Positions 1-9,327 of a stretch of DNA of 28,563 nt are shown here, piece by piece. A program made the position numbers and the translations under genes. The stretch spans positions 15,001 to 43,563 of the forward strand of contig KV908536.1 in assembly GCA_002005505.1 (NCBI GenBank). The letters are read 5' to 3'. The notes beneath the pieces are model-generated. The model had not been told where the DNA came from. It searched no databases and saw only the letters and a list, made by a program, of their open reading frames with translations. Source of the DNA: Botryococcus braunii. Lineage: Eukaryota; Chlorophyta; Trebouxiophyceae. Positions within the stretch are counted from its first letter, which is position 1. The number at the start of each line of letters is the position of its first letter.

Positions 1-92
1 GTTCCACCATAGAGTGTTGTCCAGGGCGAGGCACTGCAGCCTACCCGAGAAGTCAAAGTATAGAGGAGAATCCAAAGGTTTGATAGGGCTAG

Positions 93-1371
93 AGGTCTGG
101 AGCAGACGTTTGGTTTTGAGGGCGAATTTATCTGTCAGGGGTTGGCGGAGCATCGGAGGCAGTTGGCAAAGGAGGCTGCCCATGAAAATGCCAGCAGCAA
201 CAAGCAGGAGCTTACAACGTGGATGACATCCGCCCTGTTGACGGAGAAGCCTGCACCCGGGCTGGACCACCGGTATGAGACTCAACCCCAGAACCATCAA
301 CTTTAAGCGATCCACGCGTTAACATTGTGGCGGTCTGATCGACATGGAACTCGTGCCACACATACCAGACTTAGCCCATGCGACCTTCTACATGATCCAG
401 GCTGTGCCGTTCTGGGAAATTTGAGCGAGGGTTGCTTTCAAAAACGCTTAGAGTTGCACGTTCACGGTCGGCCCCTTTCATGGTTAGCCACACGCGGGTT
501 TCCCCGTAGGATGCGAGTGGACCACTACAAGGGCATGACAGCCCAGCAGCTTAAAGGCATCCGGCTGGTCCAAATGGCCCAAGCAGCCCTCCACAAGTCG
601 AAGCTGGAAGAGACGGCAAATTGCACACACTACGCCGAAGTTGTTAGCTTACAAGTTGCCAATGCCCTCATGGAAGAGGCAGAAGAGGTGCGGTAACGCC
701 AAGCCCTGCATGGTGGCCAAGTATGGACTAGTCCACTAGCCGGAGACACACGGCTGGGGGATCCTTGTCACATATGGCCTCCCTGTCTGAATCACGAACA
801 GAACACTTCATGCCCCGGCAGCAAACAGTTCCGGGGGCCTGAGACTGATATGTTTCACTTTTCTCTTTGTATAGTTCCCGATGATGTACCGATTAGACAT
901 TGTCAGTGGCTGCCAGGTATAAACAACCAAACATGGAAGGCAATGGAACTACCTAGGTACCCAGATAGTGGGATACAGCTGCATTGCTGGTGGCTCTCTA
1001 GTGTAGCAGTCACATGGTCTGTAGTGAAAATAGCCACTTACTCATGCTTGGACCCACATAACCTTGCATACACTCGTCAAAGTCAGCTGATGCAGTTCCA
1101 CTAAGTATTCATTGAAGAGGTAGCTTGAAGAACACATGTGTTTATAGCATGTACATAGGATGAAGCTGTGTATGCACTTCAAGCATCAATTTAATGCAAT
1201 ATAGCAAATTCGCAGGTCGATGCACTGAAACGGAAGGCAGCACAAGAGGTAGCAGCCATACAACAGATGCAATCCTCAGAGAAACAAGCGCGAGATGAGA
1301 CCAACCAACAGATTTACACAAATCCACCCCAAAAGACTTATTTTGATCAATTTGGAACAAGTCACCGCTAA
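93..1371 (+). CDS. RIB43A: RIB43A-like flagellar protofilament ribbon protein, 3' part (partial gene, three exons)
   Basis: Seen: exon A about 93-272 reads FEGEFICQGLAEHRRQLAKE and contains the conserved tryptophan in ELTTWMTSALL; it ends at donor CCG|GTATGA in phase 2. Exon B starts at 510 after acceptor TTTCCCCGTAG with the one base needed to complete the codon, and reads RVDHYKGMTAQQLKGIRLVQ. Exon C, 1216-1371, follows acceptor ATTCGCAG and ends QQIYTNPPQKTYFDQFGTSHR before TAA. Known: RIB43A proteins are coiled-coil proteins of ciliary doublet microtubules, with a F-x-GED-type block, a DHxKGM block and a C-terminal YTNxP...F.QF.T..R signature. Exon B could end at 686 (donor GTGCGG, phase 0, fits exon C) or 692 (donor GTAACG, which would need another exon). 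The gene start lies left of the window, and the start of exon A (acceptor GGGCTAG) is uncertain. Family call is strong; exact exon ends are less so. Confidence 0.82.
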
Positions 1372-3229
1372 ACTTGCAAGCAGCCGATCATGACCGTGCG
1401 CTCCAAATGTTACCGCCTGCAGGAAACTTCAATAGCATACTAAAGATCCACAAGTCATCTAGAGCGCCAGCACCCTACGGGCTGCAGCTAATGCACAGTA
1501 ACATGAGACGCAACATTGCCAAAAACATTATTCAGGAATCCGATGCCTACCAAGCAACACCTCAGACGCTGCACAACACCAGTTGCACCCCTACACAAAA
1601 CCACAAAAACTAAGCTAATCTACCTGATGGTATCGTATCCTAAGCACTAACACCGCTGCAAACTGAAATCCTGTCAACTTTTATGTGCTTTCCCTCTTGC
1701 CAGAGTGCCAGAGCAGGACAAGGATTTATCATCATTCACTTACAGGAGTATCATTATGTTCTTTTGGCGCATGCGGGGACCGCCAGCACAGCGGGTCCCC
1801 GGGCATGGACGTGGTTGCTTTGCAGAGAACTTACAAGTGTGGATTCCTGTAAAAGTCACTGCTTAACAACTCCATCTTTGCAGTACATGACATGGGAGTG
1901 ATCGAGCATTCCCTCCAAGATCTTGATCCTGGAGGCTTGAGGAATACACGGGAGCACTATTGTGGTGCCACAAAATCGCCCAAAAAATTAGAGAGTCAGT
2001 AGAGCTTTGAGATATGTGTGGTTGAGCGTAGCATCAGCAAATGCGCTTCTAGGGGGGATTCATGAGAAGAATCTGAGCAATTCATTTGGAAACCACATTT
2101 GGTTACTGTTCACAATCAATGTAACATTATCAAATATATCACCTGTGCCCTCGAGATGAATTTCAGATTCTCTCGAGCGAAACCTGAACACGCAACAGCG
2201 CTGCCAAAAAAATGCACGTACTTTTCGTGCAAGTCCTTATGTTTGAAGTTCTGAGAGGGCCGTTTTTCCAACTCTTGAATCCATCCACAGTCGGGGCTCT
2301 ATCTCTTGAACCTGATATCGCTACCATGTTGGATTCCGAAGAGACCAACACACCTCTGCCTAAAAGTGCAAAGGGCTCTACATTCTCATACTGGATACTT
2401 ACCATCTGAAAAAACTTGGGCGTATCTCAGCTGGTTTTGACGGTGGAAATCTGTGAACTTATCCTCTAATGTTGAACAACGAAAATTTTCACAAATTTGC
2501 AGTGAGTCATCAGGGCTTTTAAAACACGCCATGGACCAATTACAGCGTTAGTATAAACAAAATTTGGATGTCAGAACACATCACCATTACTGGCATGACT
2601 GGGTTTTACCTCATTTCTTTACAATGGCACGGCACACAGGTACAGAAAAAATAAAATAAAATAAAAATAATAACGACCAACTTCGTGCACATAGTTCTCA
2701 TCCCCAAGTTTGGGCCTCTGCACCTGAAAATGAGTCCTAGTACGCGTATATTGAGTTTGCCAGTTCTTTAAAAATGCCCCTCGCAAACTAGCATTACAAC
2801 TAGGATAAGCACACAACTCCGCGCAATGTACACATGAAATTGACATACAGACCCCCCACCCCCCCCCCCAAAAAAACCCCCCTCCCCCCCCGGGGCAAAG
2901 CCTGTGCTCGAGTGCATACCTCAGTGCATACCCCCGCTGCCACCATGGAACCTGCATACCCACCCCCTTGATCAGCGTTCTAGCTTAGGCACGATCGTGT
3001 GAAACCAGACAAGTACCCACCTCCACTTCATCTCCAGGTACCAACACAACCCATCCCCCCCCCCCCCCCCTTCTTCTCGCATCCTTTCACCTCCCAACCG
3101 TTGCATGCATGTGCACATGGACAGGACAGGAGAGGACATGTACATGAACTGGTACTCCAACAACACGGATAATTTGTCACAGGGAGCCACGTGGGATACA
3201 AACCTAGAGGGGAATGCACTGAGGGCACA
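1372..3229. other. Intergenic stretch without a supportable gene
   Basis: Open frames here are short, lack convincing splice signals and show no family resemblance. Overlapping frames on both strands at 2163-2409 are typical chance ORFs. The stretch holds the 3' flank of the RIB43A gene and C-rich runs at about 2850-2891 and 3055-3070, which on the minus strand are G-runs. The 3' flank of the minus-strand gene may lie here too. Confidence 0.5.
2850..2892 (-). repeat. C-rich run (G-rich on the minus strand)
   Basis: A run of C tracts with one short A tract inside and G4 at the end. On the minus strand it offers several runs of five or more G, so it could form a G-quadruplex. A second, simpler C15-type tract lies near 3055-3070. 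Confidence 0.6.
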
Positions 3230-3380
3230 TTATCGAGCACCCTTAGGCCTATACACTTCCTCAAACTTTGGACGGGAGCGAGAGCTGCGACCCCTGTGCT
3301 CTGACTCTGAGTCGGCTCGCCCTTCCTCCTTGCGCTTCCTGTTCAAGACGACCCGCCACGTTTCACTCCAGGGCTTCCAC
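3230..3380 (-). CDS. Candidate terminal exon, Arg/Ser/Lys-rich C-terminus
   Basis: Reading the minus strand, an open frame gives SETWRVVLNRKRKEEGRADS, then a Ser/Arg-rich stretch (HRGRSSRSRPKFEEVYRPKG) and a TAA at 3232-3230. The composition (a KRK patch and RS dipeptides) is that of a nuclear or RNA-associated tail. It has no ATG of its own, so it would be an internal or terminal exon. The acceptor is not certain; a weak one lies just upstream, near 3375. It lies downstream of the other minus-strand exons and could be their last exon. The rival is a stop at 3987-3989 in the preceding exon, in which case this would be a chance open frame. Confidence 0.38.
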
Positions 3381-3986
3381 ACCAGTGTCGGCCAGCAAAC
3401 AGAGACCATTCACAGCAGAGCAGATCTGTTCCATGGTACCCGCAGCACTCCACACGGACCCCAGCAAGACGGAGCAAAGAAGCACACATGCCCATTGTTT
3501 ATATGAACTTCAACCCCTCAGCTTGGTCAGAGCAGCACCAAACCAAGCACGGGAGTCCCACTTGGCTACCAAGGCGAGCGGGTAGGCTCAATGGAGCCCT
3601 CCACCATGAGGTGCTGTCAGCTGCAATACATTGTGCATGTTTCCACCACTGTGCGGCCAGGCAGAAGCCTGAGGCCTAGCAAGGTTTCACGATACACAAT
3701 GGTATCCCTTTAAACAGAGATCTCTAGCCCAGTCTCGTAAGGCCTCACGCATAAGGCAAGCCACCGGACGTTTTGGTAATACATGCTAACATGAAGCACA
3801 GTACAAAATTACGCACTTTGCGAACAAAGATGTCCAGTCACATGCCCCCCCCCCCCCAAAATTCAAATAAAAATAAAGCACAGATGTCCAGTCACCCAGC
3901 CTACCTCAGATGCACCCAGCAGTTCGAGACGCCGATAGACACAAGATCGTTCGGCCAAGAACGCTGGCGTTGTTCAGCAGAATGCT

Positions 3987-4240
3987 TCACTCCGACATAC
4001 TTTTGACAAGCAAGGGGAATCCCACCCGTTCAAATGTCATTTGCAGGGGTTTGTACCTGGTGAGTAAATTTCGCAAATCAGTGTTTGGCTCCCACTCGAC
4101 AGTCCTGGCTGTTGGTGGAGAAGCGTCGTTGTCGATCCTCTCAGATGATTTGTTGCGCTTTTTGCTCTTCCTTTTCTTCTCCTTCTCCCTTGCCATTTCA
4201 GAAGTTACCACCATTGCCACTTCCTGCAGTACGTCCTCAA
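3987..4240 (-). CDS. Lys/Arg-rich exon of the long minus-strand gene
   Basis: Acceptor CAACTCTCTTACAG has a good pyrimidine tract and is followed by VEDVLQEVAMVVTSEMAREK, then a strongly basic EKEKKRKSKKRNKSSER patch that looks like a nuclear localisation signal, then TARTVEWEPNTDLRNLLT. A donor (ACCAG|GTACAA) lies at 4057. Reading on through it, or splicing 57 bases to the AG at 4000, gives the same final residues SMSE and stop at 3987. The frame is also open upstream of the acceptor (ARQSVNSLT), so the exon may start nearer 4260. I recognise no family. Upstream on this strand lie the Pro/Ala-rich exon and the coiled-coil exon. Confidence 0.5.
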
Positions 4241-4538
4241 CTGTAAGAGAGTTGACACTCTGCCGCGCTTTCAAGACAGACGAGATGGACAGTGAAAGTA
4301 TCAACCTTAGGGCATGCCACAACGTTTGGCCACGGCATGGATAGCCCAGTCTTTGAAGCATTTGAACTTGCTTCTTGGAAAAGCTTGGTCCAGCTTGCAT
4401 GACATGCATCCCCAACAACCTTCACATGGCCAGAAAGTTGACCAGGTAGCACACATTAACAATCACCCATCGACCCACCCCACACACTCCATGGCAAGTA
4501 ACAGCTGTTGTCCCCCCCCACCCCACCCCACCCACAAC

Positions 4539-4585
4539 ACAGACACAGACACAGACACAGACACAGACACACACACACACACACA

Positions 4586-4646
<61 letters not shown>

Positions 4647-4706
4647 GCACATGCACACGCACCAACAAACACCCAACTCACACACACGCCCACGCCCCCC
4701 CCCACC

Positions 4707-4766
<60 letters not shown>
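4539..4766. repeat. (CA)n microsatellite cluster with an (ACAGAC)n head
   Basis: Starts with ACAGAC units, continues as a long CA run to about 4642, then CACGCACGC-type variants, a C-rich break, and a second pure CA run at about 4709-4765. It lies between the minus-strand exons at 4859-5107 and 3987-4240, so it is most simply intronic. Confidence 0.95.
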
Positions 4767-4767
<1 letters not shown>

Positions 4768-4858
4768 GGGATGAGAATGGTGGCCACAGAGTGCACAAAT
4801 CACCACGGATGCTGAAGTCAAACAAATAATGAAGATGAGAAAAGAGGCACACAGTGAC

Positions 4859-5107
4859 AGGTTCGACAGGGAAGCGGATGTCTTTGGTCACAGCAGCTGC
4901 TTCATCATGAGGGCGGGGCCTGGCCACCACAGCTTCCGGTTGATATGCCTTCTTGGGCTCAGGCGCAATCGGATGGTGAGCCCCATCAGCTGACCGGGAT
5001 GCTACTTGCACAGATGGAGCAGATGGAGCAGTTTGCTGCACTTCTTGGACGGTCGGGGTTGGGGTGTGAGCAACACCTTGCGTGCCCTCCGACATCTTGC
5101 TGACCAT
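4859..5107 (-). CDS. Pro/Ala/Gln-rich exon of the long minus-strand gene
   Basis: After acceptor GGGGGATTCCAG the frame reads MVSKMSEGTQGVAHTPTPTV, then a Pro/Ala/Ser/Gln-rich stretch (VQQTAPSAPSVQVASRS), then PEPKKAYQPEAVVARPRPH and TKDIRFPVEP. The end is set at a possible donor CCT|GTCACT. The composition is that of a disordered linker. There is no recognised domain. The phase at its 3' end does not match the 4240 acceptor, so a small exon may be missing between them or the donor choice may be wrong. Confidence 0.42.
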
Positions 5108-5857
5108 CTGGAATCCCCCAAGCATTTTGACCACCTCAGCTCAGATGCCTCTGTCCTCACACGCGCTACATTGTTGTAGCTAGCAGCATTTGTTCGCACC
5201 AAAGGGAAAGGGGTGGGGTGAAGAGCTGGGGTTTTGGGGGTTCGGTTACTTGTTGCAGCGCTGGTGTTGCAAATGGTTGGAAAGTCTTTTCTGAAAACAG
5301 GTCTGCCAAATTCTCACTTGTTGTAGAGTTCTTTGTTGCCCGAGTATCACAAGGCCGTCTGGAGGCCGATCAGCCAAGATCTTGATAGTGAAATGGGGAA
5401 CTGGAGCCTGAACTTCCTAAATACTATGCTGCCACCTTCACAATGAGCACAGGGCATACCTCGCCTGCTGCAAGCTTCAGATAGTGCAAAAGAGATTGGG
5501 GATACCACCAGCAAGTAAATTGAGGAAGAGATGGCAAGCCAGGGAAACCCAAGTTCAAACGGGGGAGGGGTGGTTGCGAAGGTGAGGGAAAATGCAGGGG
5601 TGGATAGCTATAAGGACTCCAGAGGTACAAGGTGGAAGGGACCTGGAAAAGGGTAAGTCATGATTGCGGGTCCCAGGAGAAAGACCCCTGTGGCATGAGC
5701 AGGTTAAGGAAGACAACATATGGGAGGGTCGGGTAGTGAAACATCAGACAGATTACGGATTAATGTGCAAGGAGCTTAGTTGGCCACGTGGTTTCCTACT
5801 GCGTCTGGATTATTCTTGTTCTGCGATCACACTTCTCGTGACAAAGACACTTCCCGT

Positions 5858-5858
<1 letters not shown>

Positions 5859-5939
<81 letters not shown>
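5859..5939. repeat. (CA)40 microsatellite
   Basis: Uninterrupted CA dinucleotide run followed by ACAGACAG and ACACAAACAC variants. It lies between the coiled-coil exon and the Pro/Ala-rich exon of the minus-strand gene. Confidence 0.97.
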
Positions 5940-5943
<4 letters not shown>

Positions 5944-6128
5944 GACAGACACAAACCCACACACAAACACACACACATACACCACTCAACACAACCAAAG
6001 AATCACACTTATACACACTGTTTCTGCACAAAAACATGGAGCCTCAAAGGACCTGAGTATAACATTGTGGTGAGCCACAATTGGTTGGGGAGTCCTCTTG
6101 GGCACCATGACTTCAGCAATGCATGTAC

Positions 6129-6356
6129 CTCCTGCAATTTCATAATTTGATCCTTCATCTCCTGCAAGGTGCTGCTCTCGCCAGCAGCCGCCTGGACGAC
6201 TTGCACCCGTGCAGCCAGCAATTGAGCCTTCTTGGCCTCTTGTTGGAGCCTCAGCTTCTTAAGTTTCTCCTCCTTCTCTCTCTGCAGGAGGACGTTCTCA
6301 TGGTGCTGTAGCTTGATCTCCAGCATCTTCTGCTCCTTTCTAATCTCTTCCAACTG
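6129..6356 (-). CDS. Coiled-coil exon of the long minus-strand gene
   Basis: A 76-codon exon, phase 0 at both ends. Acceptor CGTCTTGATGCAG precedes QLEEIRKEQKMLEIKLQHHE and donor CAGGAG|GTACATGC follows QEMKDQIMKLQE. Nearly the whole exon is Lys/Glu/Gln/Leu heptad sequence (LLQREKEEKLKKLRLQQEAK), interrupted only by an AAAGES hinge. It should form a long helix that self-associates or binds a partner. Its 3' splice site lies in a degenerate 37-bp tandem repeat (6345-6433). No family can be assigned from the coiled coil alone. Confidence 0.72.
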
Positions 6357-6433
6357 CTGCATCAAGACGTGCACATGTCAGCTCTTCAAGCTGCTGCACA
6401 AAGACATGCACGTGAAAGCTCTTCCAAAACTGC
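6345..6433. repeat. 37-bp tandem repeat containing a 3' splice site
   Basis: Copies begin at 6345, 6382 and, partial and diverged, 6419, each with CTCTTCMA..CTGCT. The first two each include, on the minus strand, a pyrimidine-containing tract, CAG and the codons for QLEE. Confidence 0.75.
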
Positions 6434-6559
6434 TTTCATGCCAACCTTCTCAACTCTAAAGCTGCCTAGTTGCCCTCAATCCCAGCCCGCTGTCCACCAA
6501 ACCACGCACACTCCTCTTCCCTTCTCCCACCCCCATCCCGACCCCCACTCATACCCCCA

Positions 6560-6616
6560 CCCCCCCACACACACACACTCCCACACGAGCGCGCGCGTAC
6601 GCACGCACACCCACAT

Positions 6617-6685
<69 letters not shown>
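6560..6685. repeat. (CA)n microsatellite with GCGCGC and CACGCA variants
   Basis: Starts in C-rich CCCCCACACAC, passes through an alternating GAGCGCGCGCGTACGCACGC segment, then CA runs to 6685. Mostly alternating pyrimidine-purine. It lies between the exons at 7261-7416 and 6129-6356. Confidence 0.93.
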
Positions 6686-6687
<2 letters not shown>

Positions 6688-7260
6688 GATGCACTGCACA
6701 TCTCCCCACAGGAATGTTTTCCAAGCAAACATGTCACTCCAAAGCTGCTGTAATAGGCCAAAGAACCAGCGGCTGAACTCCGATACCAAGGTGCCATGGA
6801 CCTAAATTTTTCCCCTTTCTACATGGGCCCCATCCGTTCGAGAATCCTTGCAGACGCGCGGGCACTCTTGCAAAACTATCATTGAGCATGCACTCATGAG
6901 ATAAACAGGGAATTTCAGTTAAATGCCCCTCCCCCAACCCTTTTATTGCTATACATAGCATAGCATGTCAACCTAGGAAAAAAGGCAGGGACAAGCATGG
7001 CAAATAAAGACTCTGACATGCTCGCCCCCACAAATCCAGGGCTGTTAAGGAACACCCAGGGGCAAGTCTGATCAAATTAACAGTAGCATGTTAGATCTGT
7101 GTCTCAATTTCTCGCTTAGCAAAAGATCTTATGGTTTCGACTGATTTGAGAGAGTTTCGTGACTAGCATCAACATTAATCCCCTGCAGACTAGGTCCCAC
7201 ATTTGTGTGACTGCCTGCACAACACTACCTCATCTGCAGCAAAGCAAAGTTGACAAATAC

Positions 7261-7416
7261 CTTGATAGCGTTGCTTTCAGTCTTTTGCTCGGGTGGCTTC
7301 ACAAGGCCTTGCGGCAAAGTTCGTAGTCGGGCCCCAATGTCTGCATCAATAACACCATTGCAACGAAGTCTTAGTTTACAGCCCTGACGAGCCCAAACAC
7401 CCTCCCATACAATCAC
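7261..7416 (-). CDS. Exon with a possible SPOC-like beta segment
   Basis: A 52-codon exon, phase 0 at both ends: acceptor CCCCCCTCCCCAG, then VIVWEGVWARQGCKLRLRCN, DADIGARLRTLPQGL and donor ATCAAG|GTATTTG. The hydrophobic/charged alternation with W-x-G followed by a C-x-L-R-x-R-C strand recalls the opening of SPOC domains (W-x-G...A...CRARC in plant FPA-type proteins). Only this first part is present and the downstream SPOC signature is not seen, so the domain call is weak. Both ends match the phase of the coiled-coil exon, so direct splicing to 6356 would keep frame. The exon itself is well supported; the function is not. Confidence 0.65.
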
Positions 7417-7436
7417 CTGGGGAGGGGGGGCATGCA

Positions 7437-8100
7437 CAAGTGTTTACTGAACTTTGTTGAGCAATGCCTTGCCTTCCTAGACGACCATGTATGTTTACAA
7501 GTATTTGCTGAGACTTGAGCATTGCCTTGCCTTTCTGAACGACTGGTAGGTCCTACCAAGCATCAGCTAAAGTGCATGGCAACAACATGAACATTGGTAA
7601 TTAGCAACCTGAATGTGTATTGAGTGAGATATTGACGAAAGCAACTATGTGTCAAGCATGGAACTCCATTGCAAGAAATGGAAGGAAAGGAAGGGGGGCA
7701 TAAAGGGCCTCAGAGTGCCGCTGGTTAGAAGACCTTGACAACTGATGGGATGATTGAAGCGCAGCCTCAAGAGATGTGCCAGACACTCTCAGGGACCCCA
7801 TGGAACCAACACACAGTGCAAAACTCCTTGTGCAAGGACAAAGCCGGGCATTAAACATTGACATATACAGCCCCCTCCCACCAAACACACATACAGGAAG
7901 ACCGACAGAGAGTGAGGGGGGAGGGAGAGGAGGAAGGAGAAAGCAAGCGGGGTAGGGAGAGTAGGGGGAAACAATGACAAGACACTCCCTGTCTGCCCCC
8001 CCTCCCCCCGCTGGAGAGGGGGCGAGGGGGAGGGGGGGGCGGGGAGAGGATGGAGGGGACACAATTAAGTGCATCCACCATTCCAGGAGATGAAGAGGTA
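7437..8100. other. Probable intron sequence of the minus-strand gene
   Basis: No exon with convincing signals on both sides was found. The region includes G/C-rich runs near 7910-8060 (GGGGGGAGGGAGAGG; CCCCCCCTCCCCCC). The exon at 8113-8320 ends in phase 1 while the 7416 exon starts in phase 0, so at least one small exon should lie here or at the margins. Confidence 0.35.
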
Positions 8101-8112
8101 CCAGGTACATAC

Positions 8113-8320
8113 CTTCCTGTATGCCAGGAGCGCGGCATGGCATTTGACCCTGTTTAAAATCTCCCAGCCTTTGCATTTGTTTGAATTCTCCTGGCATTTG
8201 AATATGTTTAAACTCCCCTGGCATTTGAACCTGTTTAAAATCTCCTGGGGTAGGGATGGGCCCACTTGCTCCTCTTCCAACACCCCTGGATTCCAAAACC
8301 CCACACCTTCCCTGAAGGTA
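8113..8320 (-). CDS. Exon coding a 9-residue tandem repeat (PGEFKQxQM)
   Basis: Acceptor GTTGTGCTTGCAG precedes YLQGRCGVLESRGVGRGASG, then about four tandem 9-residue units of the form G-(D/E)-F-K-(Q/H)-x-Q-(M/R)-(P/L), then MPCRAPGIQE and a consensus donor GGAAG|GTATGTAC. Open throughout; phase 0 in, phase 1 out. The DNA is a 27-bp minisatellite (8141-8250), and good splice signals on both sides make it more likely coding than intronic. The units are Gln/Lys-rich and probably disordered or weakly helical. No family recognised. It may belong to the same protein as the disordered exons at 9328-12632. Confidence 0.62.
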
Positions 8321-8521
8321 CTGCAAGCACAACAGGTAGGACCAGGATCACGGCCAGACTTCCGGGCAACAATACAGGTGCCCAAAACATTCTTCCAACT
8401 TGGCAATCAGCTTGGTCTGGAGACACTCCAGTCTAGTAGCGCTGTGATGCATGAGGGCTTGAATATGCAAACCCGACTCCATGCAAACCACATGACAGGG
8501 TCTGCAGAACTCATGGACCAC

Positions 8522-8611
8522 CCAAGTGTGCCAAAAAGCAAGTTCTCTCGTTGCTTGGGCTCTGATACGAAATCCCCCTTTCCCTGCTTTTGGAGGTTTG
8601 AATGTTTGTGG
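8522..8611 (-). CDS. Small exon of the minus-strand gene (SHKHSN... segment)
   Basis: Acceptor CAGTTTTGTGTTAG is followed by one base and then HKHSNLQKQGKGDFVSEPKQ and RENLLFGTL. The single leading base completes the AG left by the exon at 8743-8919, giving S and keeping frame. The 3' end is set at CTTGG|GTGGTC, a mediocre donor; GTATCA inside the exon is an alternative. Function unknown. Confidence 0.42.
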
Positions 8612-8742
8612 CTAACACAAAACTGGTCGAACATTACAAAACACAGACCGCAGTTCCAACTCAAAGCAGAACACTACTCTGCCTGCCAAAAGGTGTTTTC
8701 TCGTTCGCAACTGGAGGTCAGAGCAGAACCATCGTATCATAC

Positions 8743-8919
8743 CTGTACAAAGGGTGATTGAGCTGAGATGCACGCCTTTGTCCCAACTCAGGGAGCCCCT
8801 GAACTCGAAATGGAGGTTCCTCGCTCGCTCCAAAACCCATATCCCCTGCAACAAGAAACAGTATTAGTCCATCAGTTTCACGCCGGATATGGGCAAATGT
8901 GGCTCCAGTACCACTCCTA
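8743..8919 (-). CDS. Exon of the minus-strand gene, with a possible 36-nt micro-intron
   Basis: Acceptor TGGTTGTCTTGCAG begins a frame reading RSGTGATFAHIRR. After it comes either ETDGLILFLVAG or, if removed, a 36-nt intron (8846-8881) with GTGAAA donor, a GACTAATAC branch-like site and a TTTCTTGTTGCAG acceptor. The exon continues GDMGFGASEEPPFRVQGLPE and LGQRRASQLNHPLY and ends at the consensus donor TACAG|GTATGATA in phase 2, matching the exon at 8611. The 36 nt is a multiple of three, so both forms keep frame. No domain recognised. Confidence 0.55.
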
Positions 8920-9327
8920 CTGCAAGACAACCAAACTTGCCAACATGAAACCACAAACCTTCCAATAATCCGGCCAGGTGCACAAGACCACAGGCTCTCG
9001 AACTGCCACAAGCACCCAGTTTGATATCCTCTGGGCACTGCCTCCTAAATGATTGAAGTTTATAACGCCAAAGCAAATAGACGAAAGTAGTGACAAAGCT
9101 GTCCTGCAAGGAGGCCTATTGAGCAACAAGAATCGATGATTGAATGCATGTTCCTCATTGCCCGTCATGACAAGCCAATGGGCCTGTCTGCAAGCTGGCA
9201 GGGAAATCCATCTACTCGTTACAAATTTCTATCCAGCGTAAGGGGCAACTAATAATCTCATGAGTTAGCTGACAAGGACATCCAGGCATCACGACGGGTG
9301 ATGTGTAACATTCTGTCATTTACTCCT

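Noticed and set aside
4422..4829. Open frames of His-Thr, Cys-Val or Thr-Gln repeats at CA tracts (also near 5664-6073, 6369-6805, 17400-17606, 23972-24835, 25324-26501)
   Set aside because: They are translations of dinucleotide microsatellites, open in several frames at once, with no unique coding sequence.
7652..8332. A single 226-residue minus-strand protein
   Set aside because: A consensus donor follows the repeat segment, at 8113, and the remainder is low-complexity sequence from G/C runs. Only the exon 8113-8320 is kept.
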